In this document: positions 15,984-26,696 of the stretch, one piece after another
Layout: the number at the start of each line of letters is the position of its first letter
Position numbering within the stretch: the first letter of the stretch is position 1
NCBI RefSeq assembly: GCF_022829605.1
Contig: NZ_JAKSYD010000253.1
Location: forward strand, 62,001-126,000
Length of the DNA: 64,000 bases
Direction of reading: 5' to 3'
DNA from: Methylobacterium sp. E-065
GTDB lineage: Bacteria > Pseudomonadota > Alphaproteobacteria > Rhizobiales > Beijerinckiaceae
Notes under the pieces: model-generated
Databases searched by the model: none
Seen by the model: the letters and a program-made list of their open reading frames with translations, nothing else
Told to the model about the DNA's origin: nothing
Position numbers and translations under genes: made by a program

Positions 15984-17171
15984 TTAAAGCAGCGCCAGAT
16001 CCGCCGGGTCCGCGCTCGGAAAGATCCGGCGCAGGCTCGCCTGATCGAGGCCGTAGAGACGTCGGAACAGGCCGCCGAGCAGGCCGCGATAGTTGGTCAG
16101 CACCGGATAGTCCCGGTTCTGGAACAGGTTGGCCTCGTCGGCGCGCGCCTGCGGCCCCGCGATCCGACCACCCCGGACGCCGCCGCCGAGGATCCAGTAG
16201 GCACTGCCGTGGCCATGGTCGGTGCCACGGTTGCCGTTCTCCCGGAAGGTGCGGCCGAACTCCGATAGGACCACCACCACGGTATCGGACCAGCCAGGCC
16301 CGATCTCCTCGACGAAGCCGGACAAGCCCCGCCCCAGCTCGCCCAGCCGATCGGCGAGGTAGCCGGTCCCGGCGCCCTGATTCACGTGCGTGTCCCAGCC
16401 GCCGACATCCACGAAGCCGAGGTTGAACGAGTCGCGCATCAGCCGGCCGATGCGCCGGGCCGACAGCTCGAACCCCTTCGGCGAGACCGCGCCGCGGTCG
16501 GCCTGCGCCGCATGGTCGGAGATCGAGCGGTAGACCTCGTCGCGCACGCGAAAGCCCTCGCTGACGGCTCCGGCGAGCTTGGTCCCGCTGTACATGGCGG
16601 CGATGAGCTTCGCCTGCCGATCGTCGATGCCAGGCTTGCCGACGCCGTTGATGGCGATGTTCGGCACCGTCTCGCCGCCCCGGAAGATCAGGGGCATCTG
16701 ATCGGTGAAGGCGATCGGGCGGACCCGGGTCAGCTCCGTAGCCAGCCGCGCCATGAACCCGGAATTGTAGTCGCGCACGGCCCCGATGGTCTGGCCCATC
16801 TCGATCGTGTCCTGGGTCTCGAAATGGCTGCGCGTCAGGTCGTCGGTGCCCGCGAAGGGCACGAAGGCCGCCTGTCCCTTGGCGTAGAGGGGCAGGATTG
16901 TTTCACGGAGCGCCGGATGCAGGCTCCAGTCGGCGTCGAGCGCCAGGGCGGCCTTGGGATCGGCGGCGTCGGGCTTGGCGATGGCGAGATTCGGCCGCGA
17001 CCGGTAATAGAAATCGCTGCCGGTGGGGATCACCACGTTGGCGGCGTCGTAGGCGCCGCGCAGGAACACCACGAGGAGGCGGGCATCGGCCTTCGGCGCC
17101 GCCCAGACGCGCCCCGCCACCGTGGACAGGCCGAGCGCCGCCGAGGCGCGGATCAGATCACGACGGTTCAT
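15984..17171 (-). CDS. DUF1501 domain-containing exported protein
   Basis: The 395-residue protein has a twin-arginine-like leader (MNRRDLIRASAALGLSTVAG) with a cleavage region ending VWA-AP. It probably reaches the periplasm folded. The body shows DUF1501 features: VVFLRGAYDAANVVIPTG near the start, HPALRETILPLY, GWDTHVNQG and VVVVLSEFGRTFRENGNRGTDHG. The last motif resembles alkaline-phosphatase/sulfatase-type metal ligands, so a hydrolase fold has been suggested for the family. Function is unknown. It is translationally coupled to the upstream DUF1800 gene by a four-base overlap (ATGA at 17168-17171). The pairing of these two families is widely conserved, which supports joint action. Confidence 0.85.
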   Translation of the reverse strand: MNRRDLIRASAALGLSTVAGRVWAAPKADARLLVVFLRGAYDAANVVIPTGSDFYYRSRPNLAIAKPDAADPKAALALDADWSLHPALRETILPLYAKGQAAFVPFAGTDDLTRSHFETQDTIEMGQTIGAVRDYNSGFMARLATELTRVRPIAFTDQMPLIFRGGETVPNIAINGVGKPGIDDRQAKLIAAMYSGTKLAGAVSEGFRVRDEVYRSISDHAAQADRGAVSPKGFELSARRIGRLMRDSFNLGFVDVGGWDTHVNQGAGTGYLADRLGELGRGLSGFVEEIGPGWSDTVVVVLSEFGRTFRENGNRGTDHGHGSAYWILGGGVRGGRIAGPQARADEANLFQNRDYPVLTNYRGLLGGLFRRLYGLDQASLRRIFPSADPADLALL

Positions 17172-18697
17172 CGCATGAACTCCGGCGAGGCGAGGTAGAG
17201 GGTGTTCCAGTCCTGGGGTGAGACCGCCTGCGCGAGCGCGGCCCGCGTCGAGGCCGAGAGGCTGCCCGACAGGGCCGTGAAGTAGAGCCCGTTGGCGAGA
17301 ACCGGGAAGGCCGGCTGCTCCGGCTGATCAGGGGTCGGCGGCTTGAACAGCCCGGCCGAGCCGGAGCCGATCTGCCGGGCGATCTCGAAGCGGGTCGCGA
17401 GCTGTCCCGGCCCGCTCCAGGAAGCGGAATCGAGCGGGTAGCCGTCCGGCGTCGAGCGGTTGAACAGGCCCTCGCCGAGCCGGTTCAGCCAGCCGAGCAC
17501 CGGGCCGGGATTGAGGATCACGCGCTGGTCATAGGCCATGCGGACGGCCGAGAAGACGTAGCGCACCGGATCCTTGAAGGCGCCGGCGCGCTCGGCCGTG
17601 AAGGCCGGCTCGCGCACCAGCGCCTCCATGACCGCCGCGATGTCGCCGTCCGTCCGGGTGAAGATCGCGGCGAGCCGGGCCACCAGCCCGTCGTCCGGTG
17701 CCTGCCCGAGGATGTAGGTGGCGAGCGACCGGGAGACGTTCGTGGCGGTGGCGGGATGGTGGACGATGAGGGTCACCGCCTCCTCGACCTCCGGCCAGCC
17801 GCGGCCCTGGATGCGCGTGCCGAGGAAAATCTTGTCGCCGTAATCGTGGCGGTTCGGGTTGAACTCGAACAGCCCGTCGCGGCGGAAATCGGCGGCGTGA
17901 TCGGGCCGGACTTTGGGATCCTCGGGTTTCAGGTCGATGCCGACCCCCGTCAGGATCCGCGCCAGCGCCTCGACGTCGCCCTGCGAGTAGCCGGAGCCGA
18001 CACCCATGGTGTGCAGCTCCATGATCTCCCGGGCGTAGTTCTCGTTGATGTGGCCGGCGGCGTTGTCGGCATTGTCGAGGTAGCGCAGCATCGCCGGGTG
18101 GCGCAGGCTCGCCATCAGCAGGTCGCGGAAGTGCCCGAGCGCGTGTGGGCGGATCGCGGTGTCGACATAGTCGCCCACGGCGGCGCGGAGCGTCGCCTTG
18201 CCTTGGTGCACGTTGAACCGGTTGAACCAGAACCACGTCAGCCGCTCGCGCAGCTGGTCCGGGCTGTAGAGGGCGCGCAGCACCCAGGATGAGGCGGCGT
18301 TCCGGGCCGCCGTATTGAGTGCGGCCTGGAACGCCTGCTGCCCGGCCTTCTTGGCTTCGGGGTCCTGGATGTCCTTGAAGGCTTTCGCCTGTGCGTCGAG
18401 CGCCTGGGCCCGCTCGAACAGGCTGCCCAGCGGCGTCAGCGCGTCCACGGCGGCCTGCGCCTCCGGCGGCAACCGTGTCTCTGCGGGCGGATGGAGCTGT
18501 CCGTGCAGCCAGCCCGCGCGTCCCTCGGCCTCGAGCTGCGCGAAGGCGGAGGGCGTGGCGCCCCAGGTCAGCGCGTCGAGGAAGGCGACATCGGCCGCCG
18601 CCGAGGGAACGGGCGAGCCGGCCGCCTGCGGCCCGGGCCCCGCGGACGACACGAGCAGGGCGGCGATCAGGAGACAGCGTGGTGCGTCGCGTACCAA
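17168..18697 (-). CDS. DUF1800 domain-containing exported protein
   Basis: A 509-residue protein with a probable Sec signal (hydrophobic CLLIAALLVSSAGPG, then AAGSP). The DUF1800 body contains the conserved blocks LRERLTWFWFNRFNVHQGK, LRYLDNADNAAGHINENYAR and FNPNRHDYGDKIFLG. It also carries MELHTMGVGSGYSQGDVEAL. The asparagine- and glutamate-rich ENYAREIMELHT segment is the family hallmark. Biochemical role is unknown. It is the first gene of a two-gene unit with the DUF1501 gene. The start (GTG or ATG context near 18697) gives a plausible signal peptide directly. Confidence 0.85.
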   Translation of the reverse strand: MVRDAPRCLLIAALLVSSAGPGPQAAGSPVPSAAADVAFLDALTWGATPSAFAQLEAEGRAGWLHGQLHPPAETRLPPEAQAAVDALTPLGSLFERAQALDAQAKAFKDIQDPEAKKAGQQAFQAALNTAARNAASSWVLRALYSPDQLRERLTWFWFNRFNVHQGKATLRAAVGDYVDTAIRPHALGHFRDLLMASLRHPAMLRYLDNADNAAGHINENYAREIMELHTMGVGSGYSQGDVEALARILTGVGIDLKPEDPKVRPDHAADFRRDGLFEFNPNRHDYGDKIFLGTRIQGRGWPEVEEAVTLIVHHPATATNVSRSLATYILGQAPDDGLVARLAAIFTRTDGDIAAVMEALVREPAFTAERAGAFKDPVRYVFSAVRMAYDQRVILNPGPVLGWLNRLGEGLFNRSTPDGYPLDSASWSGPGQLATRFEIARQIGSGSAGLFKPPTPDQPEQPAFPVLANGLYFTALSGSLSASTRAALAQAVSPQDWNTLYLASPEFMR

Positions 18698-18876
18698 GGC
18701 AGCCTCGCGGGTCGTGAACCAGCCTACGGAGCCTGTTGCCGGGCTCGTGTACGGTCCCTGAAGGGACGTCCCGATGAGCCCCGCGTCTTTGCCAATATCG
18801 GGGCGTGCCGCTACACGATCCCGAGACCGCGCCCGAGGCGCACCCTCACGTTCCGCCGATCCAGAGCGCTCGCTCC

Positions 18877-20490
<1,614 letters not shown>

Positions 20491-20518
20491 GGCGGAGGGG
20501 TGGGCAGAACCGTGCCCT

Positions 20519-20541
20519 CCCTCCCCCTCTGCGGGGGAGGG
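20519..20541. repeat. REP-like palindrome / bidirectional hairpin
   Basis: CCCTCCCCC and GGGGGAGGG enclose TCTGC, with flanking purine-rich AAGGGGT. It sits between the convergent prfC and receiver genes and could serve as a transcript end. The sequence is related to the palindromes at 13800 and 15891 but has a different arm. Confidence 0.65.
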
Positions 20542-20554
20542 AAGGGGTCTGGTC

Positions 20555-21013
20555 CTAAAACTTCCCGAGCATCGGAAATTCCACACTCAAACTCGATTCC
20601 GCCGCCATCGGCGCCTCTCGCTTGCGCGGCTTGCGGTTGAGCACCTGCTTCAGCTTCGTCTTCAGCACCGCCATGTCGAACGGCTTGAGGATGAAGGCGT
20701 CGGCACCCGCTTGGTGAGCGAGGTTGATATCCTCGAAGTCGAAGGACGATTCGGTCAGCATGAACGGCGTGTTCATCAGCGCATCGTCGGCGCGGATCTC
20801 GCGCAGCAGGCTGAGCCCGTCCATCGGCTCCATGTCGAGGTCTGAGATCACCAGGGCGTAGCGGCGCTGGCGCAGGCGCTCCAGGGCCTCGGGCGCACTG
20901 GTGACGCCCTCGACGTCCGGGAAACCGATCCGGGTCATCAGCATGATGATCAGCCGGAGAAGTTTCTCCTGATCATCGACGATGAGGATCGGGGGCGTAT
21001 CGCTCTCGGACAT
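20555..21013 (-). CDS. CheY-like receiver protein encoded with a BLUF photoreceptor
   Basis: The 152-residue protein is one receiver domain (about 8-130) plus a short basic tail (NRKPRKREAP) and a C-terminal segment. Acidic pocket Asp13-Asp14, predicted phospho-acceptor Asp58 (ISDLDMEPMDG), switch threonine (FMLTESSFD) and conserved lysine (FILKPFDMAVLK) are all present. It is CheY-like rather than DNA-binding. ATG 21013 is chosen because the conserved text ILIVDDQEK begins eight residues later; the frame is open further upstream, overlapping the BLUF gene. The start lies eight bases after the BLUF stop, so the two are almost certainly one transcript. Confidence 0.88.
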   Translation of the reverse strand: MSESDTPPILIVDDQEKLLRLIIMLMTRIGFPDVEGVTSAPEALERLRQRRYALVISDLDMEPMDGLSLLREIRADDALMNTPFMLTESSFDFEDINLAHQAGADAFILKPFDMAVLKTKLKQVLNRKPRKREAPMAAESSLSVEFPMLGKF

Positions 21014-21021
21014 CGCGCGGC

Positions 21022-21489
21022 TCAGACGAAGAGATGATCGATGCCCTGGCGGGACATCGTGTCGGATTGCAGAGACAGGCACAGCCCGTGGATCGCCGAG
21101 GCCTTCGGTGTGCCGCGCTGGAGCATCGGCAGCAGGTTGGCCTTGGCGAACAGCGTCTCGTTCCCGGGCGTGCGCTGCGCGCTCTTGAAGGAGTGGACGA
21201 ATTCGCGCTTGGCGATCTCGCGCCATTCGCTGATCTGCACGTCCCGATGGCGGCTGTCGGCGCTGACCCGGTCGAAGGTCTCGTGGACGGACGAGCGCTC
21301 GCCCTCGATCACCTGGCAGGCGAAGTTGCCCTCGATCACGAGGAAACTCGTGATGACCGCGAACTCGTTCTTCTTCTGGGCGATGCGGCCGATATCGCCG
21401 ATCTGCTCCGACCGCTTCGCCGCGTCCGACGACAGGTTCAGGCGCGAGAAGTAGATGATGTGGACGAGGCTCGTCCGTTTCGCCCGCAT
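21022..21489 (-). CDS. BLUF-domain blue-light sensor protein
   Basis: The 155-residue protein is a BLUF domain (about 8-100) with a C-terminal extension of about 55 residues. The flavin-switch residues of AppA (Tyr21, Asn45, Gln63) correspond by hand alignment to Tyr13 (HIIYFSR), Asn41 (KKNEF) and Gln59 (NFACQVIEGE). The SADSRHRDVQI and KREF segments also fit. The Trp/Met region late in the domain is replaced by FVHSFKS, and the usual TG turn reads TS, so the photochemistry may be atypical. Such proteins bind FAD non-covalently and respond to blue light. ATG 21489 gives a normal N-terminus. It is followed after eight bases by the receiver gene and lies just upstream of, but opposite to, the hook operon. 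Confidence 0.88.
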   Translation of the reverse strand: MRAKRTSLVHIIYFSRLNLSSDAAKRSEQIGDIGRIAQKKNEFAVITSFLVIEGNFACQVIEGERSSVHETFDRVSADSRHRDVQISEWREIAKREFVHSFKSAQRTPGNETLFAKANLLPMLQRGTPKASAIHGLCLSLQSDTMSRQGIDHLFV

Positions 21490-21715
21490 GATCCCGAGAC
21501 CTGAAATCCCCAGCGGTTCGACGCTTCCCGGTAGGACGCGCCGCACCCGATTCTGGCCGAAGGCGAGTCTCGCATGGGTCCGGATAACGCGTCGTAAACG
21601 AGGGCTGCCGGCCATCACGGGCCTGCTGGGCAGGTTTTGCCGGCTCCAGCCATCCAAGCTGCCAAGGCTGCCGGGTCGCTCCGAAGCAGACTCAGTGTTT
21701 TCAAGGGCTTAGCCC

Positions 21716-21730
21716 TGGCACAGCGGTTGC
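21716..21730 (+). promoter_or_regulatory. Sigma-54 -24/-12 promoter of the flgE operon
   Basis: TGGCAC-AGCGG-TTGC matches the RpoN consensus TGGCAC-N5-TTGC exactly, with the correct GG-to-GC spacing. It lies 50 bases before the flgE ATG. Hook operons of Caulobacter are sigma-54 dependent and need the activator FlbD, so the position agrees with known biology. Confidence 0.85.
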
Positions 21731-21779
21731 GGCCATTTGGGGCTGCGGGCCGTGCCGGCGCGCATCGGGATCGCTCGCC

Positions 21780-23126
21780 ATGGATCTTTTCTCAGCCCTG
21801 CAGACCTCGGTCTCCGGATTGCAGGCGCAATCCTACGCCATCAGCAACATCTCCGGGAACATTGCGAACTCGCAGACGACCGGGTTCAAGCGCGTCGACA
21901 CCAGCTTCGTCGACCTGATGAACGAATCGACGCCGAAGCGTGAAACCTCCGGTTCCGTCCTGGCGCAGTCGCAACTCACCAACACGCTGGCCGGCAACAT
22001 CATCGCGACCACCGTGCCGACCAACATGGCCATCAGCGGCACGGGTTTCTTCACGGTGGTGCAGAAGACCGGCGATGCGAACGGAGCTTCGACGCTGGGC
22101 GGCACGACCATGTACACCCGCCGGGGCGACTTCTCGCAGGACAAGGACGGTTATCTGGTCAACGGCGCCGGCGGATACCTCACCGGCACGAATCTCGACC
22201 CGAAGACCGGCCAGGTGGTCAGCACCGGCCCCGTCCAGCTCAGCAGCGTTTCGCTTCCGGCTCAGGCGACGACCACGATCACTTACGCCGCCAACCTGCC
22301 GGCGACGCCCGCGACCGCCAATTACGCCGCCACGAAGGACGACACCTTCAATGGCGCGGCGGGCGCCTCGGTCACTGCGGCGAATGCTCCGGATTTCGTC
22401 AGCAAGAGCATCTCCGGCCCCTCGGTCACGGCCTACACGGCGACCGGCGCGCCACTGACCTTGAGCACGCGCTGGGCGAAGATGAAGGATGCCGACCCAG
22501 CCAGCAACACCCCGGCGACGTGGAATCTCTTCTACGCGTCCGACCCGACAGTCTCAGCAACCGCGAGCGCTTGGCAGAATGTCGGGCAGGATTTCACGTT
22601 CGACTCCACCGGCAAGATGCTGGGGCCGACCGCCAATCCTGTTCCCCTCGGCGCAATCACCATCGGCGATTACACGTTTCCAAGCGTCAGCATGAACATC
22701 GGAACCGGCGGCCTGACGCAGTACTCGGATACGAGCGGCGCCGTCACGACGAACAAGCTGACCCAGGACGGCAATTCCGCCGGCACCTTGACGAGCGTCG
22801 ATGTCGGCAGCGACGGCAAGGTCAACGGCACGTTTTCCAACGGGTCGGTGGCGGCGATTGCCACGGTGGGCATCGCTCAGTTCGCCAATCCGGACGGCCT
22901 GAAGGGCGACACGAGCGGCAACTATCTCCAGACGGTCGATTCCGGTCCGCCGCTTACCGGGCTCAACGGCAGCACGATTTCAGGGGCGAGCATCGAGCAA
23001 TCCAACACCGACATTGCGACCGAATTCTCTAAGATGATCGTAACCCAGCAGGCCTATTCTGCGAACACGCGGGTCATGTCGACGGCTCAGACGATGATGT
23101 CTGATCTGCTCAACGTGATCCGCTGA
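21780..23126 (+). CDS. flgE: Flagellar hook protein FlgE
   Basis: The 448-residue protein builds the hook outside the cell and is exported by the flagellar type III apparatus, so it has no signal peptide. The N-terminal rod/hook motif (QTSVSGLQAQSYAISNISGN and ANSQTTGFKR) is conserved. So is the C-terminal heptad segment (IEQSNTDIATEFSKMIVTQQ, then YSANTRVMSTAQTMM). Between them lie the FlaE-like variable domains, rich in alanine, threonine and glycine. It is the first gene of flgE-flgK-flgL and is preceded by the sigma-54 promoter at 21716-21730. The flgK start is 31 bases after the stop, with a GGGTGTGAG region before it. Confidence 0.93.
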   Translation: MDLFSALQTSVSGLQAQSYAISNISGNIANSQTTGFKRVDTSFVDLMNESTPKRETSGSVLAQSQLTNTLAGNIIATTVPTNMAISGTGFFTVVQKTGDANGASTLGGTTMYTRRGDFSQDKDGYLVNGAGGYLTGTNLDPKTGQVVSTGPVQLSSVSLPAQATTTITYAANLPATPATANYAATKDDTFNGAAGASVTAANAPDFVSKSISGPSVTAYTATGAPLTLSTRWAKMKDADPASNTPATWNLFYASDPTVSATASAWQNVGQDFTFDSTGKMLGPTANPVPLGAITIGDYTFPSVSMNIGTGGLTQYSDTSGAVTTNKLTQDGNSAGTLTSVDVGSDGKVNGTFSNGSVAAIATVGIAQFANPDGLKGDTSGNYLQTVDSGPPLTGLNGSTISGASIEQSNTDIATEFSKMIVTQQAYSANTRVMSTAQTMMSDLLNVIR

Positions 23127-23157
23127 GTGATGAGCGCCGGGCCGCGGAGGGTGTGAG

Positions 23158-24987
23158 ATGTCGCTGAATGCGCTTTCGACCGCCACCGCGGGGCTGGCCG
23201 CCACACAGGCGGCGATCAACGTCGTCTCGCAGAACGTCGCCAACGCAGGGACCGCGGGCTACGTCAAGCGGACGCTCTCGACGGTCTCCACCGGCCCCAA
23301 CAATTCCGGGGTCGCGGCCGGGCAGATCACGCGCAGCTTCGACGCTGCGGCGCTCAACCAGCTGCGGCTCGAGACGTCGGGGGCTGCCTACACCAGCACC
23401 AAGGGCGGAATCACCACGCAGCTCGATGCCCTGTACGGCACACCGGGCACCGCGGCGTCGCTCGACGGCACGCTGAACACCTTCACCGAGTCGTTGCAGG
23501 AGCTGGCCGCAAGCCCAACCTCCGCGGCGGCGCGCACGACGGTCCTCGGCAATGCCTCGGCGCTGGCCAGCCAGATCAACAGTGCCGCCGGTACGGTGCA
23601 GTCCCTGCGCAGCGGGATCGAGGCGCAACTCGGCTCCGATACGAACGCGGCGGGCGCGCTGTTGACCAGCATCGCGAACCTGAACACCAAGATCCAGAAC
23701 ACCTCCGACGGCGCCTCGATCGCCGATCTGCAGGACCAGCGCGATCAGGCGGTCACGAGCCTGTCGAGCTACATGGACGTCAAGACCACCCCGCAGCGCG
23801 ACGGGACGATCTCGGTCATCACCCAGTCCGGCGTGACGCTGGTCGACCGGGGATCCGCGGCTTCCCTGAGCTTCGACGGGCGCGGCACCCTGAACGCCAC
23901 GTCAACCTATGCGACCGATCCGAACCAGCGTTCGGTCGGGACCATCACCGCCACGCTGCCGGGCGGCGGCATCATCGATCTCGGCGCACCGAATGTGCTG
24001 CGCTCCGGCAGCCTCGCGGCCGAATTCGAATTGCGCGACCAGACGCTGCCGCAGGCTCAGCGCCAGCTCGACGATCTTGCGGCCGGGCTCGCCACCGCGC
24101 TCACCAACAAGCAGGTGACGGCGACCCAGGGGGCTGGCAATTCCGCTGCGATCGATCTGACCGGCCTCCAGGCCGGCAACACCCTGATCATCCCCGCCAA
24201 CGCGAACAGCACGGGCCGGAACATCATCCTGGTCGCGTCCAACGATGCCTCGCCGATCACGGCGAGCCAGACCGCAGACGCCAACGCCCTCGTGGCGAAG
24301 ATCCGGATCCCGGTGGATCCGAACCAGGTCAGCGCGGCGCTGAATTCCCTCGATTCAACCCTGTCGGCGTCCGGCATCGGCGCGGCGATCACCATCACGA
24401 GTTCGGCCGCCTCCCCGCAGGTCACCGGGACGGCGAGCATCACCGTCCCGACCTCGGCGGATCCCGCATCGGGCTATCCGCAGATCGCGCTGTTCGTCGA
24501 CGGCGCGGGCAACAGCCTCTACACGGGCTCGCTCGACGGCGGATCGAAGCTCGCGGGTCTGGCCCAACGCCTCACCATCAACAAGAATATCTCCGCCAAC
24601 ACGGCGTTCCTGACGGCGACGAGCGCCACGGACCCGACCGCGACCGGTAAACGCGCACAGCTCCTGTTCTCGGCCCTGACCTCCACGGCGATGACCTTCT
24701 CGTCGGCGAGCGGGATCGGCGGGGTCTCGGCGCCCTACACCGCCACCGTGGCGGGCTTCGCGCAGGACATCATCGCGACGCAAGGCGCGGCCTCCGCGAA
24801 CGCGAATGCGATCGACGCGACACAGCAGACCGCGCTTTCCACCGCGCAGGCCCGGTTCTCCTCCGCGGCGGGGGTCAACATCGACCAAGAGATGTCGAAC
24901 CTGATCGCTCTGCAGACCGCCTACGGTGCCAACGCCCGCGTGCTCTCCGCAGCCCGCGACATGCTCAACCAGCTGCTGCAGATCTGA
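23158..24987 (+). CDS. flgK: Flagellar hook-associated protein 1 (FlgK)
   Basis: At 609 residues this is the hook-filament junction protein HAP1. It starts MSLNALSTATAGLAATQAAI, followed by SQNVANAGTAGYVKR, the FlgK rod-like N-terminus. The C-terminus (VNIDQEMSNLIALQTAYGAN and ARVLSAARDMLNQLLQI) pairs with it as a coiled coil. The middle has DLQDQRDQAVTSLSSYMDV, a typical HAP1 block. The protein lies in an operon between flgE and flgL, with only two bases before the flgL ATG. It is exported through the flagellar channel. Confidence 0.93.
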   Translation: MSLNALSTATAGLAATQAAINVVSQNVANAGTAGYVKRTLSTVSTGPNNSGVAAGQITRSFDAAALNQLRLETSGAAYTSTKGGITTQLDALYGTPGTAASLDGTLNTFTESLQELAASPTSAAARTTVLGNASALASQINSAAGTVQSLRSGIEAQLGSDTNAAGALLTSIANLNTKIQNTSDGASIADLQDQRDQAVTSLSSYMDVKTTPQRDGTISVITQSGVTLVDRGSAASLSFDGRGTLNATSTYATDPNQRSVGTITATLPGGGIIDLGAPNVLRSGSLAAEFELRDQTLPQAQRQLDDLAAGLATALTNKQVTATQGAGNSAAIDLTGLQAGNTLIIPANANSTGRNIILVASNDASPITASQTADANALVAKIRIPVDPNQVSAALNSLDSTLSASGIGAAITITSSAASPQVTGTASITVPTSADPASGYPQIALFVDGAGNSLYTGSLDGGSKLAGLAQRLTINKNISANTAFLTATSATDPTATGKRAQLLFSALTSTAMTFSSASGIGGVSAPYTATVAGFAQDIIATQGAASANANAIDATQQTALSTAQARFSSAAGVNIDQEMSNLIALQTAYGANARVLSAARDMLNQLLQI

Positions 24988-24989
24988 TC

Positions 24990-26546
24990 ATGACGACGAT
25001 CACGCCCTTCGCGGCCGGCTCCTACATCACGGCCCGCAACGCCTCGCACCTCACGGCGCTGAAGAACCAGCTGAACGACCTGTCGAATCAGGTCTCCAGC
25101 GGAAAGGTGGCGACGACCTATGGTGGCCTCGGCTCCGGGCGGTCGACGGCGCTCTCCGCCCAGGCCACGCTGAGCGCGCTCACCGGCTACGCTGCTGGTA
25201 TCGGTATCGCCCAGACGCGCACGAACCTCGCGGTCACCAGCCTGACGCAGGTCGCAACGATCGGGACGAGCGCCCGGAACGCCCTCAACAACGGCCTCCA
25301 GAGCGCCGCGGCCACCAGTGTCGCGGGTCGCGCGACTGCACTGTCGGGCCTGCAGACCGCCCTCGACACGCTCAACCAGTCGGCGGCGGGCAACTACCTG
25401 TTCGGCGGCGGCAATGCGACCACGCAGCCAGTGGTGGATGGCACCACGATCCTGAACGGATCGATCAACAACGACGGGAGCAAGAAGCTCGGTCTGCAGG
25501 GATACATTGCCGACCAAGTGGCGGCGGATCTCGGATCGGGGATGGGTCGGCTAACGGTTTCTTCCGCCGGAAACAACCCGGTGGTGATCTCGGAGCCGAA
25601 TGACGCGACCCGCGGGACCTTCGGCTTCACGCTGGGCAATGCCTCGTCGTCGACGACCGCGATCAGCGCGGCCCCCGTCACCGGAACAACCGGCACGCCA
25701 GGTTCGGTGAGCTTCAACGTCACCGGTCAGCCGGCTGTCGGCGACAGCGTCACGGTTACGCTGCAGATGCACGACGGTACCTCGACGACGCTGACGCTCA
25801 CCGCAGTCGGCGGGACCACGGAAACGTCGTCTACGGGAACGGGGGCGACCTTCTCGATTGGTGCAAGCCCAGCCGCTACCGCCGACAACCTCAACGGGGC
25901 CTTGCAGAACGCCCTGAAGGGCGCTGCCGGAACCACCCTGGCGGCCAGCTCGACGGCAACCGCCGCGCAGAACTTCTTCACAGGCTCGGCCAACAAGCCT
26001 GTCTATCCCCCGCGCATCGCCGACCCAAGCGGCACGCCGAGCTACGTCGCTGGAACCAAGGACAGCACCGTCCTCTGGTATCAGGGCGAGGATTCCGGCA
26101 CCCCGGCGATCGACACGCAATCGGTCCAGATCAGCGCGAGTGCCAGCGTCGGCACCGGCGCGCGGGCCAACGATGCCTCAATCCAGAAGGTGCTGACCGG
26201 CCTCGCCACGATGGCGTACGCCCTCCCGGCCACGACCAGCGGCGACGTCAACACGGCCTATCAGGCCGTGGTCGATCGGGCCGGACAGCTCCTCACCTCC
26301 GCGTATACGAGCCCCAGCGTTCAGGACACCGTTACCCAGCTCTCTCTCGCGTCCGCGCGCCTGACCAATGCCGGCACGACCAACGCAGCCACCCAGAACA
26401 CCGTCCAGAATACCATCGATGGGATCGAGCAGGCCCCGACCGAGGAAGTCGTAGCCAAGCTCCTCGACGTCCAGAACCGGCTTCAGGCGAGCTACCAGAT
26501 CACCGCCACGCTCTCGAAGCTCTCGCTCGTCAATTACATCAGCTGA
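24990..26546 (+). CDS. flgL: Flagellar hook-associated protein 3 (FlgL), unusually long
   Basis: HAP3 joins the hook to the flagellin filament. The flagellin-like N-terminus (ALKNQLNDLSNQVSSGK, then TTYGGLGSGRSTALS) and C-terminus (DVQNRLQASYQITATLSKLS) are intact. At 518 residues the protein is longer than most FlgL proteins (about 300-350). The extra sequence is a threonine/alanine/glycine-rich region of roughly 200 residues (about 190-400), which includes VTVTLQMHDGTSTTLTLTAV and looks like beta-rich surface domains. Its start is two bases past the flgK stop, so the two are probably translationally coupled. Flagellin itself is not in the window. Confidence 0.88.
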   Translation: MTTITPFAAGSYITARNASHLTALKNQLNDLSNQVSSGKVATTYGGLGSGRSTALSAQATLSALTGYAAGIGIAQTRTNLAVTSLTQVATIGTSARNALNNGLQSAAATSVAGRATALSGLQTALDTLNQSAAGNYLFGGGNATTQPVVDGTTILNGSINNDGSKKLGLQGYIADQVAADLGSGMGRLTVSSAGNNPVVISEPNDATRGTFGFTLGNASSSTTAISAAPVTGTTGTPGSVSFNVTGQPAVGDSVTVTLQMHDGTSTTLTLTAVGGTTETSSTGTGATFSIGASPAATADNLNGALQNALKGAAGTTLAASSTATAAQNFFTGSANKPVYPPRIADPSGTPSYVAGTKDSTVLWYQGEDSGTPAIDTQSVQISASASVGTGARANDASIQKVLTGLATMAYALPATTSGDVNTAYQAVVDRAGQLLTSAYTSPSVQDTVTQLSLASARLTNAGTTNAATQNTVQNTIDGIEQAPTEEVVAKLLDVQNRLQASYQITATLSKLSLVNYIS

Positions 26547-26696
26547 GGAAGTCCGGCGGTCGATGTGCCGTCGCGCACCTCTTTGGTGAAGCCGATCTCG
26601 ATCGGCCGCCGCGATCATAGTCTTGCCGCTTTCCCGCAGTGAACCATGGGTTGCGGATACGTCTTCGTGTCGCTACCGATGTGAGGAGAGGTTCGC

